Assembly (NCBI RefSeq): GCF_005217455.1
Contig: NZ_SZPQ01000001.1
Span: 186,001 to 250,000, forward strand
Direction: 5' to 3'
Origin: Martelella alba
GTDB taxonomy: Bacteria; Pseudomonadota; Gammaproteobacteria; Enterobacterales; Enterobacteriaceae
Length of the DNA stretch: 64,000 nt
The notes beneath the pieces were generated by a model. It searched no databases, was not told the DNA's origin, and was given only the letters and a program-made list of their open reading frames with translations. Made by a program: the position numbers and the translations under genes. Below, piece by piece: positions 34,681 to 43,349 of this stretch (the first letter of the stretch is position 1; every line of letters begins with the position of its first letter).

Positions 34681-35556
34681 TGGCGCGTGCTGAAACCGGT
34701 GGGTAGCCTGTACCTGTTTTTCGGATCACGGTTGGCAGCGGACACCGAATTGCTGGTACGCCAGCGTTTTGATGTACTGAATCATATTATCCGGGCAAAA
34801 CCTTCAGGCCCCTGGCGGCGAATGCGCAAAGAAGACCTGAGAACCTACTTTCCAGCCACTGAGCGGATCTTGTTCGCTGGACATGATGGCTCTGAGGGGG
34901 TCGCCAAGGGCGCGATTGGCTACGCAACCCAATGCCGAGAATTGAAAGCGCAGGTATTCAAGCCCCTAATTGACTATTTTCGCGACGCGCGTGCGCTGCT
35001 AGGCGTGTCGGCGGCTGAAATCAATGTCGCCACTGGCACGCAGATGTGCTCGCATGGGTTTTCCGAGAGCCAATGGCCGTTGCCGAACCTGGCGCAGTAC
35101 GCTGCGTTGCGAAAGCTGTTCGCTGAAAAGGCCGCTGCCGCCGGTATTGATAGTCTGCTGGTGGGCCGGCACTCAGGATTGGTCGAACAATATGACGCCC
35201 TGAGCAAAACCTATGCCGGGCTGGTGGTGGAATATGACGAGTTGCGCCAGCAGTACCCGCGATTGCGCCGGCCGTTCGCCGTTAATGCCGAGGTTCCGTA
35301 TACCGATGTATGGACATTCCCGCCGGTCCGGCATTACCCCGGCAAACATCCATGCGAGAAATCGGCGGTAATGATGCGCCATATCATCCAGACCAGCAGC
35401 CGGTCCGGCGACACAGTGGCCGATTTTTTCATGGGGTCCGGCAGCACAATAAAAGCCGCTTTGGAACTCCGGCGCAGCGCAATAGGGGTTGAGCTGGAAG
35501 AAGAGCGTTTCCAGCAGACTAAAGTAGAAATCGCAAGGACTCCGCCGCAAGCTTAA
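34681..35556 (+). pseudogene. DNA methyltransferase lacking its N-terminus (phage type)
   Basis: The frame encodes the C-terminal part of an N-4/N-6 DNA methyltransferase with the beta-type motif order. It has DFFMGSGST (residues 246-254 of the frame from 34687), the AdoMet-binding FxGxG motif, followed by AIGVELEEE, and also KHPCEKS. The N-terminal DPPY catalytic motif that should precede WRVLKPVGSLYLFFG is missing: the frame stops upstream at a TGA at 34675. A GTG at 34687 could start a 289-residue product, but it would have no catalytic motif IV. It is probably a decayed phage modification gene. Confidence 0.75.
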
Positions 35557-35560
35557 GAGC

Positions 35561-35577
35561 GGCCCCAGATAGGGGCC
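35561..35577. terminator. Hairpin between methyltransferase remnant and hicB
   Basis: GGCCCC / GGGGCC with loop AGATA lies between two convergent genes. It has no T-run and may act as a weak bidirectional terminator. Confidence 0.5.
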
Positions 35578-35584
35578 ATGCTAA

Positions 35585-35995
35585 TCACCCTCTGGCTATT
35601 TCTTTTCGAGCCAGATCCGCAAGAAACGCCGAGCGGTTTTTGTAATGCCCGTTTGTTTTGATATAGCGGTCAATGGCCGTGATAAGATTGCCGGGCATAG
35701 TAAGGTTAAACTTGACGGCTTTGGTTTCGTACTTTGTCGGATCCAACTCAACGAAGCCCAAGAAACCGTCATCCTCAGCCAGGCGCTCATCGTGAATGTA
35801 GGCTGAGGGATCGGCAGGCGCGGGAACGTGTTCGCCACGCTCTGTCAGCGCTTCGGCGTGGACACTGAATGCCTTTTCGGCATCACGGACGGCATCTTCC
35901 AATGTGTCACCGGCAAAAAAACAGCCGGGGATATCGGGAAAATAACCGTCATATTCGCCGCTTGCAGTGCCGAAAATGAAAACTGGATAGATCAT
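35585..35995 (-). CDS. hicB: HicB-type antitoxin
   Basis: The 136-residue protein has the HicB N-terminal fold (YFPDIPGCFFAGDTLEDAVRDAE at 18-40), which caps the toxin, and a C-terminal ribbon-helix-helix DNA-binding domain from about residue 92 (KAVKFNLTMPGNLITAIDRYI). It should neutralise HicA and repress its own promoter. hicA lies upstream in the same orientation with a gap of 70 bases. Confidence 0.9.
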   Translation of the reverse strand: MIYPVFIFGTASGEYDGYFPDIPGCFFAGDTLEDAVRDAEKAFSVHAEALTERGEHVPAPADPSAYIHDERLAEDDGFLGFVELDPTKYETKAVKFNLTMPGNLITAIDRYIKTNGHYKNRSAFLADLARKEIARG

Positions 35996-36065
35996 AAATA
36001 CCTCGCTTGACTATTTATTTGAGGATGGAAAGCGCGATTAAGGGCAGCTTGCGCCGCCCCGTGAG

Positions 36066-36257
36066 TTAAATAACCTTCAATCCTGAAATTTTCTTAACTT
36101 GTCGTAAAATTCCTTTTGAGGTTTCTTTTCTGGGATGCGGGATGGTGATGATTTCCCTTACCCCTTCCTTTTCAAGTGTGATGTGGCTGGCGGCTTTTTG
36201 TTTCCTTGCTATCCATCCATCATCCATCAAGAGTTTGATTAACTTAGCGCTTTCCAT
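36066..36257 (-). CDS. hicA: HicA-type mRNA interferase toxin
   Basis: The 63-residue protein is a HicA toxin, a small double-stranded-RNA-binding-like fold that cleaves mRNA. It starts MESAKLIKLLMDDGW; the catalytic His lies in KAASHITLEKEG (family GSH), and IPHPRKETSKGILRQ is the conserved C-terminal part. The start at 36257 fits the family; the frame extends to 36338 but the added residues are not expected. The Gly-to-Ala change before Ser-His is the only oddity seen. Confidence 0.88.
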   Translation of the reverse strand: MESAKLIKLLMDDGWIARKQKAASHITLEKEGVREIITIPHPRKETSKGILRQVKKISGLKVI

Positions 36258-36479
36258 CGTGACCTTATCTTGTCTTGATGTGGGTATAATACCTATAATT
36301 AAATAGAGTGTCGATGTTTTTATGGGTATAGAACCCACTTTATTTTAGCTGCCATCAGGTGGCTTCTCCCTTTCGGCCTCGTTGCCAAATCTGACGAACA
36401 GATAAATGATCCCGCGCCTACGGCATCGGGGCTGATCCTCTCATCACCATGGACCTCGGAACATCGAGGAGGTCGGAGT

Positions 36480-36719
36480 ATGAAAATGCCTGAAAAAATA
36501 TCGACGGCCGGGGCGTATTCGTCATCCGGCCTGCTGATCGCGCTAGGGAAAATCATGGACTGGTTTAATTACATCGACTGGAGCCAGGCGGCGGTCATTA
36601 TCGAGATCGTGGTGGTCACCGCAACCTCTATCACCAACGTTTATTTCCAGCGTCGCCAGACCCGGGCAATTGCAGCGGCGGCCCGCGACGTCAAAACCAT
36701 CATCCCGAGGTCTGAGTAA
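36480..36719 (+). CDS. Phage holin
   Basis: This 79-residue protein has an N-terminal hydrophilic start (MKMPEKIS), a hydrophobic stretch at about 12-30, a WFNYIDWSQ turn, a strong membrane segment at about 38-57 and a basic tail with QRRQTRA. This is the pattern of a phage class II holin, which forms lesions that release endolysin. A GAGGAGG sequence precedes the ATG. It is immediately followed, at TAATGG, by the truncated lysozyme start, the normal holin-endolysin order. Confidence 0.8.
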   Translation: MKMPEKISTAGAYSSSGLLIALGKIMDWFNYIDWSQAAVIIEIVVVTATSITNVYFQRRQTRAIAAAARDVKTIIPRSE

Positions 36720-36877
36720 TGGTTATGTCACCGGCCCTGAGAAAAAAGCTGATCTCGGCGTCGGCGGGCGGGCATGTCGACGACGCAGTGTATCGGGTTT
36801 CGGCGAGCGATCCCAGCCGTTGCCGCGTCAGCATCCGGACAGGAACGACCATAAGGGCGTTATCACCGGAAAAGTAA
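36719..36877 (+). pseudogene. Truncated phage lysozyme (endolysin) start
   Basis: An ATG overlapping the holin stop opens a 52-codon frame. The first 18 residues (MVMSPALRKKLISASAGG) look like the signal-arrest N-terminus of lambdoid-type endolysins. After that the sequence is unrelated and ends at a TAA at 36875-36877, so the catalytic domain is lost. The next gene, slt, is chromosomal. The endolysin match rests on a short stretch plus synteny. Confidence 0.55.
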
Positions 36878-37020
36878 ATAACATGGATTTACGCCGTCGC
36901 CGCTGGCATAGACCGGGCCGCTTAGCTAGCATGGTGACAAGAGACGGGTTTTACGCCCGGCCGGTCGGACCGGCATCCGTTTTCGGACGGAAACAAGACT
37001 TACGTTGAGGAAAAAAATTG

Positions 37021-38949
37021 ATGTTCAAAGTGGACGGATGGCGATATTTCGGCGTGGGGATATGCCTGTTGGCCAGTGTGGGTTTCGCCAGGGCGGATTC
37101 CATTGACGCGCAACGTCAGCGTTATATGCAGATTAAACAGGCATGGGACAATAATCAGATGGATGTGGTGACGCAGCTCATGCCGACCCTGCGTAACTAC
37201 CCTCTCTACCCCTATCTGCAATATCGGGCGCTATCGCAGGATTTGTCGCAGGCGAGTATGGGCGATGTTCAGGCATTCATCGCCGCTAATCCCACCCTGC
37301 CGCCGGCGCAATCGCTGTCGTCCCGATTTGTCAACGAACTGGCCAGGCGTCAGGATTGGCAGAGCCTGCTGGCATTCAGTCCCCAGCCGCCCAAGCCGAT
37401 CGCCGCCCGCTGCAATTACTATTACGCCAAATGGGCCACCGGCGATGCGCAAACGGCCTGGGACGGCGCCAAGGAAATCTGGCTGAACGGGCATTCCCTG
37501 CCGGACAGTTGCAATAAGCTGTTCGGCGCCTGGGATGAGGCGGGAGAACGCGGGCCGCTGGCCACCCTTGAGCGCATGCGGTTGGCCATGCAGGAGGATA
37601 ACACCGGCCTGGTCAATTATCTGTCCAAACAATTACCCCTGGAATACCAGACCATGGGCAGCGCGTTGGCGGCGTTGCAGGACAATCCCGCGACACTGGA
37701 AGGTTTCGCCCGCAGTGTCGGTCCCACCGATTTGACTCGCCAGGCTACGCTTATCGCCTTCGCCCGCCTGGCGCGCAGCGATGTGGAAAACGCCCGCGCC
37801 ATGCTGCCGGTCTTGGCCAGGTTACAGAAAATGAGCCCGGATCAGCAACAGGTGATGCAGGAGAGGGTCGCCTGGCAATTGATGGGCGCCAATGTCACGC
37901 CGGAGCAAGCCGCCTGGCGGGACAATGTCATTCTGAGCGGGCATTCCACCGCGCTGCTGGAGCGCCGTATCCGCATGTCGCTGGGGCAGGGCGACATGAA
38001 GGACGTGGCCGTCTGGCTGGCCCGCCTGCCGGAAGCGGCGCAGCAAAAGGACGAATGGCGCTATTGGCGCGCGGTACTGCTGCTTAATCAGGGGCGGCGG
38101 GACGAGGGGGAGCCTATCCTGCGCGCGTTAATGCAGGAACGGGGATTTTACCCGATGGTGGCGGCGCAAAAACTGGGCGTGAAATATATGATCAATGTGG
38201 CGCCCGCGGAGGCGCCGGACCCGGCATTGTTGCAGCGGCCGGAAATCGCCCGGGTACGCGAGTTGATGTACTGGCAGATGGATAATCTCGCCCGCCGGGA
38301 ATGGGACGGGCTGGTGGCCAGCCTGAGCCGCCCGCAACAGGAGGGCCTGGCCCGTTATGCCCTGCAACAGCAGTGGCCGGATATGAGTGTCCAGGCCACC
38401 ATTATCGGTAAGCTCTGGGACCATCTCCAGGAGCGTTTCCCGCTGGCCTGGGCCGACGAATTCCGCCGGGACACCGAAGGCAAGGGCATCAACCAGAGTT
38501 ACGCCATGGCCATCGCCCGCCAGGAAAGCGCCTGGAATCCCAAGGCGCAATCGCCGGTCGGCGCCGCCGGCTTGATGCAACTGATGCCGACCACCGCCAG
38601 ACATACCGCGCAAATGTTCAATATCGCCGCTTACATGAATCCGGTTCAACTGTTGGATCCGCAAATGAACATTCAGCTTGGCACGCAATATCTGGAATAT
38701 GTCTATCAGATGTTTGGCCGCAATCGCATTCTCTCCAGCGCCGCATACAATGCCGGGCCCGGACGGGTTACCGCCTGGTTGGACAATAGCGCCGGACGCA
38801 TCGACGCGGTGGCGTTCATTGAAAGCATGCCTTTTGCCGAAACCCGCGCTTATGTCAAAAATGTCCTGGCTTACGATGCATTTTATCGCTATTTCCTGCG
38901 CCAGCCGGCCAAGGTGCTGACCGACGCCGAGTGGTTGCGGCGCTATTGA
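37021..38949 (+). CDS. slt: Soluble lytic murein transglycosylase
   Basis: Slt70 cleaves peptidoglycan glycan strands to 1,6-anhydro products in the periplasm. The 642-residue precursor (E. coli 645) has a signal peptide of about 24 residues (ending GFARA), a long alpha-superhelical U and L domain and a C-terminal lysozyme-like domain. The catalytic Glu is in ARQESAWNPKAQSPVGAAGL, with GLMQLMPTTA and AYNAGPGRV following. ATG at 37021 is chosen; a TTG at 37018 lies just before. A GAGG motif is at the right distance. The 143 bases upstream follow a phage fragment. Confidence 0.96.
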   Translation: MFKVDGWRYFGVGICLLASVGFARADSIDAQRQRYMQIKQAWDNNQMDVVTQLMPTLRNYPLYPYLQYRALSQDLSQASMGDVQAFIAANPTLPPAQSLSSRFVNELARRQDWQSLLAFSPQPPKPIAARCNYYYAKWATGDAQTAWDGAKEIWLNGHSLPDSCNKLFGAWDEAGERGPLATLERMRLAMQEDNTGLVNYLSKQLPLEYQTMGSALAALQDNPATLEGFARSVGPTDLTRQATLIAFARLARSDVENARAMLPVLARLQKMSPDQQQVMQERVAWQLMGANVTPEQAAWRDNVILSGHSTALLERRIRMSLGQGDMKDVAVWLARLPEAAQQKDEWRYWRAVLLLNQGRRDEGEPILRALMQERGFYPMVAAQKLGVKYMINVAPAEAPDPALLQRPEIARVRELMYWQMDNLARREWDGLVASLSRPQQEGLARYALQQQWPDMSVQATIIGKLWDHLQERFPLAWADEFRRDTEGKGINQSYAMAIARQESAWNPKAQSPVGAAGLMQLMPTTARHTAQMFNIAAYMNPVQLLDPQMNIQLGTQYLEYVYQMFGRNRILSSAAYNAGPGRVTAWLDNSAGRIDAVAFIESMPFAETRAYVKNVLAYDAFYRYFLRQPAKVLTDAEWLRRY

Positions 38950-38975
38950 ATCGGCGAAAAATAAGGTAGACTGCT

Positions 38976-38993
38976 GTACTCGTTAACGAGTAT
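38976..38993. promoter_or_regulatory. TrpR operator upstream of trpR
   Basis: GTACTCGTTAACGAGTAT is a near-perfect dyad, with ACTCG TTAA CGAGT at 38978-38991 exactly palindromic. It matches the pattern of trp operators (GTACTAGTTAACTAGTAC) and lies 12 bases before the trpR start, so TrpR most likely represses itself. Confidence 0.85.
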
Positions 38994-39004
38994 GGCGGTT
39001 AATT

Positions 39005-39337
39005 ATGACGGATACAGCGCACACCGAGACCGGCGGACCCAAAGGACGCGATGAGGACTGGCAGTACTTCGCCGCGTTGCTGGGACAGGCTTTCACCGAC
39101 AATCTGCACATTCCCTTGCTGCAATTGATGCTTACCGCCGATGAACGGGAGGCGCTCGGTATGCGGGTGCGTATCGTCCGGGCATTGCTGGCCGGGGAGA
39201 TGAGTCAGCGGGAAGTGAAAAATGAACTTGGCACCGGCATCGCCACCATCACCCGCGGCTCCAACAGCCTCAAGGCGGCGTCGCCGGCGCTTATCGACTG
39301 GTTGCGGCACCAATTGCTCAATGCCCCCGCGTCCTAG
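39005..39337 (+). CDS. trpR: Trp operon repressor
   Basis: TrpR is the tryptophan-activated repressor of trp, aroH, mtr and its own gene. The 110-residue protein (E. coli 108) has the helix-turn-helix [25 protein letters not shown] near its C-terminus. The central helices [26 protein letters not shown] make the dimer. The neighbouring slt upstream and yjjX downstream match E. coli. Its stop overlaps the convergent yjjX stop by three bases in CTAG. Confidence 0.96.
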   Translation: MTDTAHTETGGPKGRDEDWQYFAALLGQAFTDNLHIPLLQLMLTADEREALGMRVRIVRALLAGEMSQREVKNELGTGIATITRGSNSLKAASPALIDWLRHQLLNAPAS

Positions 39338-39855
39338 CGGCGGTGATAAATGTTGTTATGGAAAGGCGCCAGCGCCAGGACCAGCGCCTGGTAATAAACG
39401 CTGCTGCGGGTCAGCAGTCCGTGGGTGAACACGCCGATGGCGCCGCCACGGCGCTTGATATCCTCAATACCGGTCAATCGCGCCATTTCCTGGCCCAATT
39501 CTCGCCCGGCGGTGATTCCCTGTAATAGACTTTCTGGTAATATTAAACCTGCAGAGCGCGATTCACCCCTGATTTGCGCATTTTCAATCACCATCCAGGC
39601 GAAGGTCATATTATCTTCAATACCAGCCTCGACACCGACCCAGAAATCCGCCTCGGGACAGGCTTGACGGGCGGCGGCCGCCCGATTGCGCGCGCCGAGG
39701 CGTGTTTCGGCATTGCCTATGGGCTGGGGCGGCACGCCGCTGTCCACTACAATGCCGTCCACTCGGCAGCTGTCCGGGCCGAACGTGTCGATAAAGGCCT
39801 GGAGGATGGCGTCGATTTTAGCCGGATTGGTGGTTGCGGCCGCGATGAGATACAT
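39334..39855 (-). CDS. yjjX: Inosine/xanthosine triphosphatase
   Basis: YjjX hydrolyses ITP and XTP and guards against misincorporation. The 173-residue protein has the Maf/Ham1-like start [20 protein letters not shown], the conserved [21 protein letters not shown] segment and [13 protein letters not shown]. It is convergent to trpR and divergent to gpmB, exactly as in E. coli. The ATG is preceded by a run of A/T. Confidence 0.94.
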   Translation of the reverse strand: MYLIAAATTNPAKIDAILQAFIDTFGPDSCRVDGIVVDSGVPPQPIGNAETRLGARNRAAAARQACPEADFWVGVEAGIEDNMTFAWMVIENAQIRGESRSAGLILPESLLQGITAGRELGQEMARLTGIEDIKRRGGAIGVFTHGLLTRSSVYYQALVLALAPFHNNIYHRR

Positions 39856-39904
39856 TTTTTTTTATCACTCCGAACAATTTCATGCAGTATAACGGAAAAC
39901 CACC

Positions 39905-40552
39905 ATGTTACAGGTTTATCTTGTTCGCCATGGCGAAACAGAATGGAATGCCCTGCGTCGTATTCAGGGACAGTCCGACAGCGCGTTAACCGCCAATGGC
40001 GAATGCCAGGCGCTACAGGTTGCCGAGCGCGCCAAGGCCCTTGGCGTCACCCATGTTATCAGCAGCGATCTCGGTCGTACACGACATACCGCCGGGATAA
40101 TCGCGCGGGCCTGCGGCTGTGATGTCGCGTTGGATGCCCGCCTGCGCGAGCTGGATATGGGGGTGCTGGAGAGGCGCGATATTGATACGCTGACGACGGA
40201 GGAAGAAGGTTGGCGAAAGCAATTGGTGGACGGTACCCCAGATGGACGAATCCCTGGGGGCGAATCCATGACCGAGCTGTCGCGGCGTATGCACGCGGTA
40301 TTGGACGATTGCCGGCAATTACCGGCGGGCAGCGTTCCCTTGCTGGTCAGCCACGGTATGGCGTTGGGCTGCCTTATCAGCACCGTGCTGGGTTTACCGC
40401 CTTATGCCGAACGGCGGCTGCGGTTGCGCAATTGCTCGCTCTCGCGGATGGATTTCCAGCAAAGCCCATGGCTGGCGCCGGGATGGGTGGTGGAAACCGC
40501 GGGCGATATCTCTCACTTGGACAGGCCCGCGTTGGATGAATTACAGCGTTAA
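39905..40552 (+). CDS. gpmB: Phosphoglycerate-mutase-family phosphatase GpmB (YtjC)
   Basis: The 215-residue protein (same length as E. coli) carries the histidine phosphatase signature LVRHGETEWN at 5-14 with the phosphorylated His, and LVSHGMALG near residue 150. Although named after phosphoglycerate mutase, the E. coli protein behaves mainly as a phosphatase. The stop overlaps that of rob tail to tail in TTAA. Confidence 0.95.
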   Translation: MLQVYLVRHGETEWNALRRIQGQSDSALTANGECQALQVAERAKALGVTHVISSDLGRTRHTAGIIARACGCDVALDARLRELDMGVLERRDIDTLTTEEEGWRKQLVDGTPDGRIPGGESMTELSRRMHAVLDDCRQLPAGSVPLLVSHGMALGCLISTVLGLPPYAERRLRLRNCSLSRMDFQQSPWLAPGWVVETAGDISHLDRPALDELQR

Positions 40553-41433
40553 CGCCGCACCGGGATCAGATATTCGCAGCGGATAATCTGGGGTATCGAT
40601 CCATTCGGCGCCCCCTCTTTTTGCACTTTCTCTTCAGGAAAGAACCGCTCGATATCGTGCCCTTTGCGGCGGGTCATATTCAGCGTCGGCAGACTGGTGC
40701 CGTAGAGCGACAAAATAAAGCTTTGCAGGCCGTCTGGCGGCCCATCGTAGATGAACTGCGCATAGTCGCCGCCCTCCAGTTCCACCGGTTGGCCTCCTTC
40801 GATGTTATCCGGCACATTGCGGGGTTCGATCGCGGTGGTATAAAACACTTCCTGTTCGTCGTCCTTCTCATTGCTGGGTTGCGTGTAGCTCAGGCCGTAG
40901 AGAACAGGGGGAATGCGCTTGGCTTCCCCAAGATACTGGCGCCAGAAATGAACCCGCATTTCAAAGCGAAAAGAGCTGATTTGCTCCAGCGTACAGGAAT
41001 AGCTCTGGGTGGTTCCCACCAGATGCATGGAGGGCAGGGTAATATACCGGGGAAGGGGCATGTCCCATTTTCCCAGCCGTATCGGCGGCCGAATACCGGT
41101 GGAATCCCACTCTTCCGAACGGCGATACAGCGCCGGCGTCTGGTTGAATTGTTTTTTAAATGCCCGGGTAAAAGTCTGCTGCGAATCAAAACGATATTGC
41201 AGGGCGATATCCAGTATCGGCCGACCGGTAAGGCGCAACGCCACCGCCGCTTTAGATAGCCTGCGCGCCCGGATATAGGCGCCGATGGCATGGCTTGTCA
41301 CTTCCTTGAACATTCGCTGCAAATGCCACTTGGAATAACCTGCCTTGGCGGCGACATTGTCCAGGGACAGGGGCTGGTCCAGATGTCCTTCCAACCAACT
41401 TAACAGATCACGAATGATACCGGCTTGATCCAT
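40549..41433 (-). CDS. rob: Right origin-binding protein Rob (AraC/XylS family)
   Basis: Rob binds oriC and activates the mar/sox/rob regulon (efflux pumps, superoxide resistance). The 294-residue protein has two helix-turn-helix motifs in residues 1-110 (SLDNVAAKAGYSKWHLQRMFKE and ILDIALQYRFDSQQTFTRAFKKQF). The C-terminal GyrI-like ligand domain starts about residue 120. Length and sequence agree with E. coli Rob (289). It is followed upstream by a 684-base stretch without genes. Confidence 0.96.
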   Translation of the reverse strand: MDQAGIIRDLLSWLEGHLDQPLSLDNVAAKAGYSKWHLQRMFKEVTSHAIGAYIRARRLSKAAVALRLTGRPILDIALQYRFDSQQTFTRAFKKQFNQTPALYRRSEEWDSTGIRPPIRLGKWDMPLPRYITLPSMHLVGTTQSYSCTLEQISSFRFEMRVHFWRQYLGEAKRIPPVLYGLSYTQPSNEKDDEQEVFYTTAIEPRNVPDNIEGGQPVELEGGDYAQFIYDGPPDGLQSFILSLYGTSLPTLNMTRRKGHDIERFFPEEKVQKEGAPNGSIPQIIRCEYLIPVRR

Positions 41434-42117
41434 AGATCATCCTCAAAAAGCGTTTATAAGCCTTGCGTGTTCAAGCCGCAGCGTTGTCAGCGATATCCGG
41501 CCCATCGTCGGGCCTTGCCCCTGACGGAACCGCGACAAGTCGCGCTCAAATTCTGCTTGCGCAAATTTGCCCTCGCGCATCCCGGTCATAAAGCCATCCG
41601 TGCATCCGGAGATTCGCTTGGCCGCCATGGCGCCGCGGCCTGAAATCCATTAGTGGTGTACTCGTCATGCTTTACGTTGCCTCTTTGGATACCTGCGCCG
41701 GCGGTTTACCTGCGCTCCCGATGAAGACATCCCCGACTGGCCGCCGCGATGCAACTGTCGGATTTTGCCGTAGAGCATCAATATTCAAAATCTGACGCAT
41801 AATACCAATTTTTCCACATGTAGATCGCCAAAGATTTATTAGCTTATTATTGTGATGAATGCATACCCAAAACAATACGCGTGGCATCGCGACGGCAAAA
41901 AGTGAAAAATTCGCCGCAAGCGAATGAGGCCCGCCTACGGCGGGCCTTAATGAGAAACCGGCTGTTTCCCAATCAATCCCAGGGGTTACGGCCGGGGAGA
42001 GAGGGCGCCGCCGGCCGCGGGGCCGGCGCGGAGCATATCGGGGATAAGCGGCTATCGCGCCTGTCGACAGGAGGGGTACTTTAGCCGTAATTTCAACAAA
42101 AAAAGAAGCCATAATCT
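41434..42117. other. Gene-poor region between rob and creA
   Basis: No gene could be supported in these 684 bases; short open frames have no recognisable content. A perfect 8-bp hairpin GGCCCGCC-TAC-GGCGGGCC lies at 41928-41946, a probable structural or terminator element without T-run. The region just before creA must hold its promoter. It may contain relics of lost genes. Confidence 0.6.
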
Positions 42118-42597
42118 ATGAGAAAGCATACCGTTTTGCTGCTATTTATTGGGGTGCTGGGCACGGGAATCGCCCACGCCGAGGAAATCGGTTCGGTTGA
42201 CACAGTCTTTAAGCTTATCGGCCCGGATCATAAAATTGTCGTGGAAGCGTTCGACGACCCGGATATCGCCAACGTTACCTGCTACCTCAGCCGGGCGAAA
42301 ACCGGCGGCATTAAAGGCGGCCTCGGCTTGGCGGAAGATACCGCCGACGCGGCGATTTCCTGTCATCAGGTGGGGCCTATCGTTTTGACGGACAAAGTCA
42401 AAAACAGCGGGAGTGACGGCAGCGTCGTATTTCAAAAACGCACATCGCTGGTGTTCAAACGGCTGCAAGTGGTCCGTTTTTACGATAAGAAACGCAACGC
42501 ATTGGTTTACCTGTCCTATTCAGATCGGTTGGTGGAAGGCTCGCCGAAGAACGCGTTGAGCGCGGTACCGATTATGCCCTGGCCTGAAAACCACTGA
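42118..42597 (+). CDS. creA: CreA-family periplasmic protein
   Basis: The 159-residue protein (E. coli 157) has a signal peptide of about 21 residues (ending IAHA), and the CreA pattern: [39 protein letters not shown], and [11 protein letters not shown]. Its function is unknown. In E. coli creA heads creABCD; here arcA follows at once on the opposite strand and creBCD are missing. The start fits family length. Confidence 0.94.
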   Translation: MRKHTVLLLFIGVLGTGIAHAEEIGSVDTVFKLIGPDHKIVVEAFDDPDIANVTCYLSRAKTGGIKGGLGLAEDTADAAISCHQVGPIVLTDKVKNSGSDGSVVFQKRTSLVFKRLQVVRFYDKKRNALVYLSYSDRLVEGSPKNALSAVPIMPWPENH

Positions 42598-42632
42598 TGA
42601 AATCCGGCGAGAAAGCTCCCGCCGGACCGTGA

Positions 42633-43349
42633 TTATTCTTCCAGATCGCCGCAGAAGCGATAGCCTTCGCCATGGATGGTGGCGATGATTTCCGGCGTAT
42701 CCGGCGTGGATTCGAAATGTTTGCGTATGCGCCGGATGGTGACATCCACGGTGCGGTCATGGGCTTTCAGTTCGCGTCCGGTCATTTTCTTCAGCAACTC
42801 GGCGCGCGACTGGATTTTGCCCGGATTTTCGCAAAAATGCAGCATGGCGCGAAACTCGCTGCGCGGCAGCTTATATTGTTCGCCGGCGGGGCTGAGCAGC
42901 GAACGGCTGTTGATATCCAACTCCCAGCCGTTGAATTTGTAGCTTTCCACCAGCTTGCGTTCTTCGCCGCCGCTGCCGAGGTTCATGGTGCGAGACAGCA
43001 AATTACGGGCGCGAATGGTCAACTCGCGCGGATTGAACGGCTTGGTGATGTAATCGTCGGCGCCGATCTCCAAACCAAGGATTTTGTCCACTTCATTATC
43101 GCGGCCGGTGAGAAACATCAGCGCGACACTCGCATGTTCACGTAATTCTCGGGCCAGCAGTAAGCCATTTTTACCCGGCAGGTTGATATCCATGATGACC
43201 AGATTAATGTCGTTTTCCGACAGGATCTGGTGCATCTCTGCGCCGTCGATGGCTTCATGAACCATGTAGCCCTCGGCTTCGAAAATACTTTTGAGGGTAT
43301 TGCGGGTGACTGACTCGTCTTCAACGATAAGAATGTGCGGGGTCTGCAT
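42633..43349 (-). CDS. arcA: Aerobic respiration control response regulator ArcA
   Basis: ArcA is the OmpR-type regulator that, when phosphorylated by ArcB under low oxygen, represses TCA and aerobic genes. The 238-residue protein equals E. coli in length. The phospho-acceptor is Asp54 in [10 protein letters not shown], with acidic-pocket residues in VEDE at 9-12 and Lys in ITKPFNP. The winged helix domain is at about 130-235. arcB is not in this window. Confidence 0.97.
   Translation of the reverse strand: MQTPHILIVEDESVTRNTLKSIFEAEGYMVHEAIDGAEMHQILSENDINLVIMDINLPGKNGLLLARELREHASVALMFLTGRDNEVDKILGLEIGADDYITKPFNPRELTIRARNLLSRTMNLGSGGEERKLVESYKFNGWELDINSRSLLSPAGEQYKLPRSEFRAMLHFCENPGKIQSRAELLKKMTGRELKAHDRTVDVTIRRIRKHFESTPDTPEIIATIHGEGYRFCGDLEE

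Larger units (their letters stand above)
32009..36877. mobile_element. Patchwork island / decayed prophage between ettA and slt
   Basis: In E. coli ettA is followed directly by slt; here nearly 5 kb intervene. Contents are an integrase pseudogene at one edge, a qor-lysR pair, a 5'-truncated methyltransferase, hicAB, and a holin plus truncated lysozyme start at the other edge. The integrase at one end and the lysis genes at the other suggest a prophage that lost its middle and gained other genes. No attachment-site duplication was found by eye. Confidence 0.7.

Noticed and set aside
41443-41628. 61-codon minus-strand frame next to rob as a possible small gene
   Set aside because: No family recognised, no ribosome binding site, and the region is otherwise gene-poor; kept only as part of the intergenic note.
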